A DNA stretch of 28,711 bases from Asparagopsis taxiformis (Eukaryota > Rhodophyta > Florideophyceae > Bonnemaisoniales > Bonnemaisoniaceae). Location: positions 1 through 28,711 of the forward strand of contig JALQPE010002685.1 in the NCBI GenBank assembly GCA_030407315.1, given 5' to 3'. Of the stretch, positions 26,727 through 28,711 are shown in pieces; within the stretch, counting starts at the first letter, position 1; every line of letters starts with the position of its first letter. A program made the translations under genes and the position numbers. Under the pieces are notes generated by a model. The model was not told the DNA's origin and made no database searches. It saw only the letters and a list, made by a program, of their open reading frames with translations.

Positions 26727-28711
26727 TTATTCTTCTTCATTATCATCTGTGAACTGGTAATCAGTGTTGGTGTAGAAGCGGTTGAGATAGAAACGGTGGT
26801 CCGACCAGTGCATTTGTTTCGTAAATGGCTTGACTGGAAAGTTACTTCGTACGATGTGCACGGTGCCAGATATAGTAGATGCAGGAATGAGGTCAAACCA
26901 AGGACCACCTGCACTGTGGGATGCAGTGTCATTGCTGTCAACGGATCCGTTGTCCGGGTCCCATGTGGACCACTTTAAACAAATGCACCCAAGTGATTTT
27001 TCCACAGCGGTTTTTGGGGCAAAGCAGGTCATATACTGAACGAAAGCGAGTTCTACAGGTTGAAACAGGTTTGGAGACTGCAGGCGTACCAGTGCCAGGA
27101 CGCGCCCTACCCATATGGTTCTGTAGTCATCGGCAGTTCCGGAGATGACGACAAAGGAGTACTGCGATCTCTTTGCGGGCCGAATGATGAAGTTGCAAAG
27201 ACGCGCTGCTGCTTGTGCCTCGACACGTTTGTGGGGCGAAGCATGCCACTGTGCGGGTCAAAGTCGTCGGCATCTGGGAGATACTACCCTCCCATGACGT
27301 AGGCGGACTTTACCACGGTGACGGAAATGTCCATGTCATGTATTGGAGGGCCTTCTGCCGTGGCGCGCAGTCTAGCGAGGGTGAGGAACGCTTGTGCAGC
27401 TGTGTCACCGAGTTGCTGGAATAGCGTTATGGTGCCAGACGGGAACGAGGAGTTGTGCAGAGGCAAAAGAGTGGCAGGATCGGGCTGTCCGTCGATATCT
27501 GCAACGAGGAGGGTTGCATCGGGCAGCAGGGAGGCAAAGTCGTTGCAGTGCAACGGTGAATCCGTCGCGAACGAGTACTGCACCGTCTGTGGGCGATATC
27601 ATGCGTGGGTTTCCCAATGTGTTCGATGGGTGTGACCAGTTGGAGTGGCCAAGGAGAATTCCATGTGGCGAATAGTCTCTTCCATGGCTGTGGAGCGCCT
27701 TCGAGAGGTTTTCCTATAACTCTGTTTGAACAGAAGATGCGAGTGTTCGTAGGGGCCTGCATCAATGTGTTCCAGGGCGCCATATCTCTGCAAGTCACCG
27801 GGAAGATGGTCTAGAAGATGGAACTTGAAAGTTTTGAGACCTGTGGTGTGGAATGGGCCGAGGGTGGAGAGCATTGATTGTTTGAAATAGGAAATGGAGT
27901 TCTGGAGGCTTTAGTTCGGCGGCAGTCCAGTGCTTGATGCGACCGCGTTTCATGACCCATGCGACGAGGTCAGAGTATTGCGTGCAGATGGAAGTGAGGG
28001 GGGCTGTATCTATACTTCGTCACAGCATGTGTCAATGAATGCTGCTGCGATGAAAGGGAACACCATGTCGACATGGTGATAGTCTTTGGCTGCGAGCATG
28101 CCGCGTATGCCGTCCTCCGTGAAGAGGCCGTTCAAATTGGTGCCCTTCTCACCCTTGGAGAAGTCGACATGAAGACGGTGATGTAGTAGTCGCGTTCGAT
28201 AGCGGACAGAATGCTGTTTGAGGCGGCGAGGATGGATTTTTTCACCTTCTTGAAGGTGCGAGGTGTCCCGGAATGGGAGGCAGTGGTGGTGGTGAGGTCT
28301 GGGGAGCTGAGGCGGGGACAATGCACTGTTTGATGAGCTTTGAGATGCCGAGGTGGAGATTGTGCAGAGGCTCGAAGGAGAAAATGTTGTAGGGGTCTAG
28401 GGGACTGTTGGTGGGTAAAAGAGCGGTCGATTCGAGGACAGAGTGTTGTTCGAGGAGGGAGAGAGCTTCGAGCGAGCAGTTGTATGCTCCTGAGCGCTCT
28501 CTGGTTGCAGAGCGTGTATCATCGAGGGAGCGGGCTGGTGTGGCGCTCTGGATTCAAGTTTAGTGGCGGGGATGTAGCAGCGGGGCCGGATGTGTGGTGG
28601 TAATGCTGTTGCGAGTGCATGACAGCTCTTTGGCCTCTGGAAAGTCGCAGCAATAATTGGCTAGGATGGGAAAGTATTGGCGGGCAGTTGCAGTGGAGTC
28701 TGTGCAGGGTG
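26727..28711 (-). pseudogene. KDZ/Plavaka-like (CACTA-related) transposase, frameshifted, 5' end off window
   Basis: Read on the minus strand in N-to-C order: DPYNIFSFEPLHNLHLGISK (28326-28397; the D/E-x-L-H...LG catalytic-region motif), NGLFTEDGIRGMLAAKDYHH and VFPFIAAAFID (28013-28145), KTFKFHLLDHLPGDLQRYGA then AGPYEHSHLLFKQSYRKTSR (about 27,690-27,850), VADIDGQPDPATLLPLH (27284-27583), RLCNFIIRPAKRSQYSFVVI (about 27,150-27,210) and PWFDLIPASTISGTVHIVRS ... FYLNRFYTNTDYQ, stopping at TAA 26727. The KFHxxxH and YEHxHxxxKxxYxxTSRR motifs and the DLIP...VHIV...NRF end match KDZ/Plavaka-type transposases, cut-and-paste enzymes related to CACTA TNP2. Frame changes separate most blocks and a TAG lies after YVMGG, so it is inactive. 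AATAAA overlaps its stop codon. Confidence 0.78.

Overview
The window looks like nuclear DNA of a eukaryote, most plausibly an alga; a red alga with intron-poor genes is my guess, and the sequence does not prove it. There is no bacterial operon structure. Genes are sparse, repeats and palindromes fill the gaps, AATAAA signals lie at gene ends, and long reading frames carry SET, EF-hand and eukaryotic transposase signatures. It reads as accessory DNA dominated by mobile elements.

Left part (1-15.6 kb). Short terminal inverted repeats (TACACTACGGTGTTG) lie at 2-16 and, inverted, at 15588-15602, each with arrays of GACAGT...ACTGTC hairpins just inside. A third copy, a truncated left end, lies at 6308. 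Between them are a badly decayed gene (2548-4710), a zone of nested palindromes and about 1.05 kb tandem repeats (5060-9950), a satellite of about 172 bp (8890-9600), and a run of broken gene pieces: an ArgJ-like fragment (10045-10377), an acidic low-complexity frame (10395-11544), an EF-hand exon (11676-11920, minus), a TRIC/UPF0126 membrane-protein pseudogene (12540-13206) and membrane-segment remnants (14073-14527).

Right part (15.6-28.7 kb). Four long frames are open: a 695-aa protein with a ParB/sulfiredoxin-fold DGxHR motif (15887-17974, minus); a 470-aa protein of unknown function (20504-21916); overlapping it by ATGA, a 596-aa protein fusing a beta-class DPPY amino-methyltransferase (DNA N6-adenine or N4-cytosine) to a C-terminal SET domain (21913-23703); and a 479-codon coiled-coil-headed frame (25196-26635). 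A decayed KDZ/Plavaka-like (CACTA-related) transposase runs in from the right edge on the minus strand (26727-28711) and converges on the 479-codon frame. Four copies of a repeat of about 190 bp with three internal palindromes lie between these genes. The two outermost copies (about 18250-18520 and 23915-24178) are inverted relative to each other, share extra flanking sequence, and bracket the 470-aa and methyltransferase-SET genes.

Working model (inference): the right part is a mobile or formerly mobile module that brings its own chromatin and DNA marking enzymes, with a DNA methyltransferase joined to a putative histone methyltransferase and a nearby ParB-fold protein, beside a KDZ-like transposase. 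This would parallel the published fungal KDZ elements that carry TET/JBP genes. The left part looks like an element, or nested elements, that collected and degraded host gene fragments.
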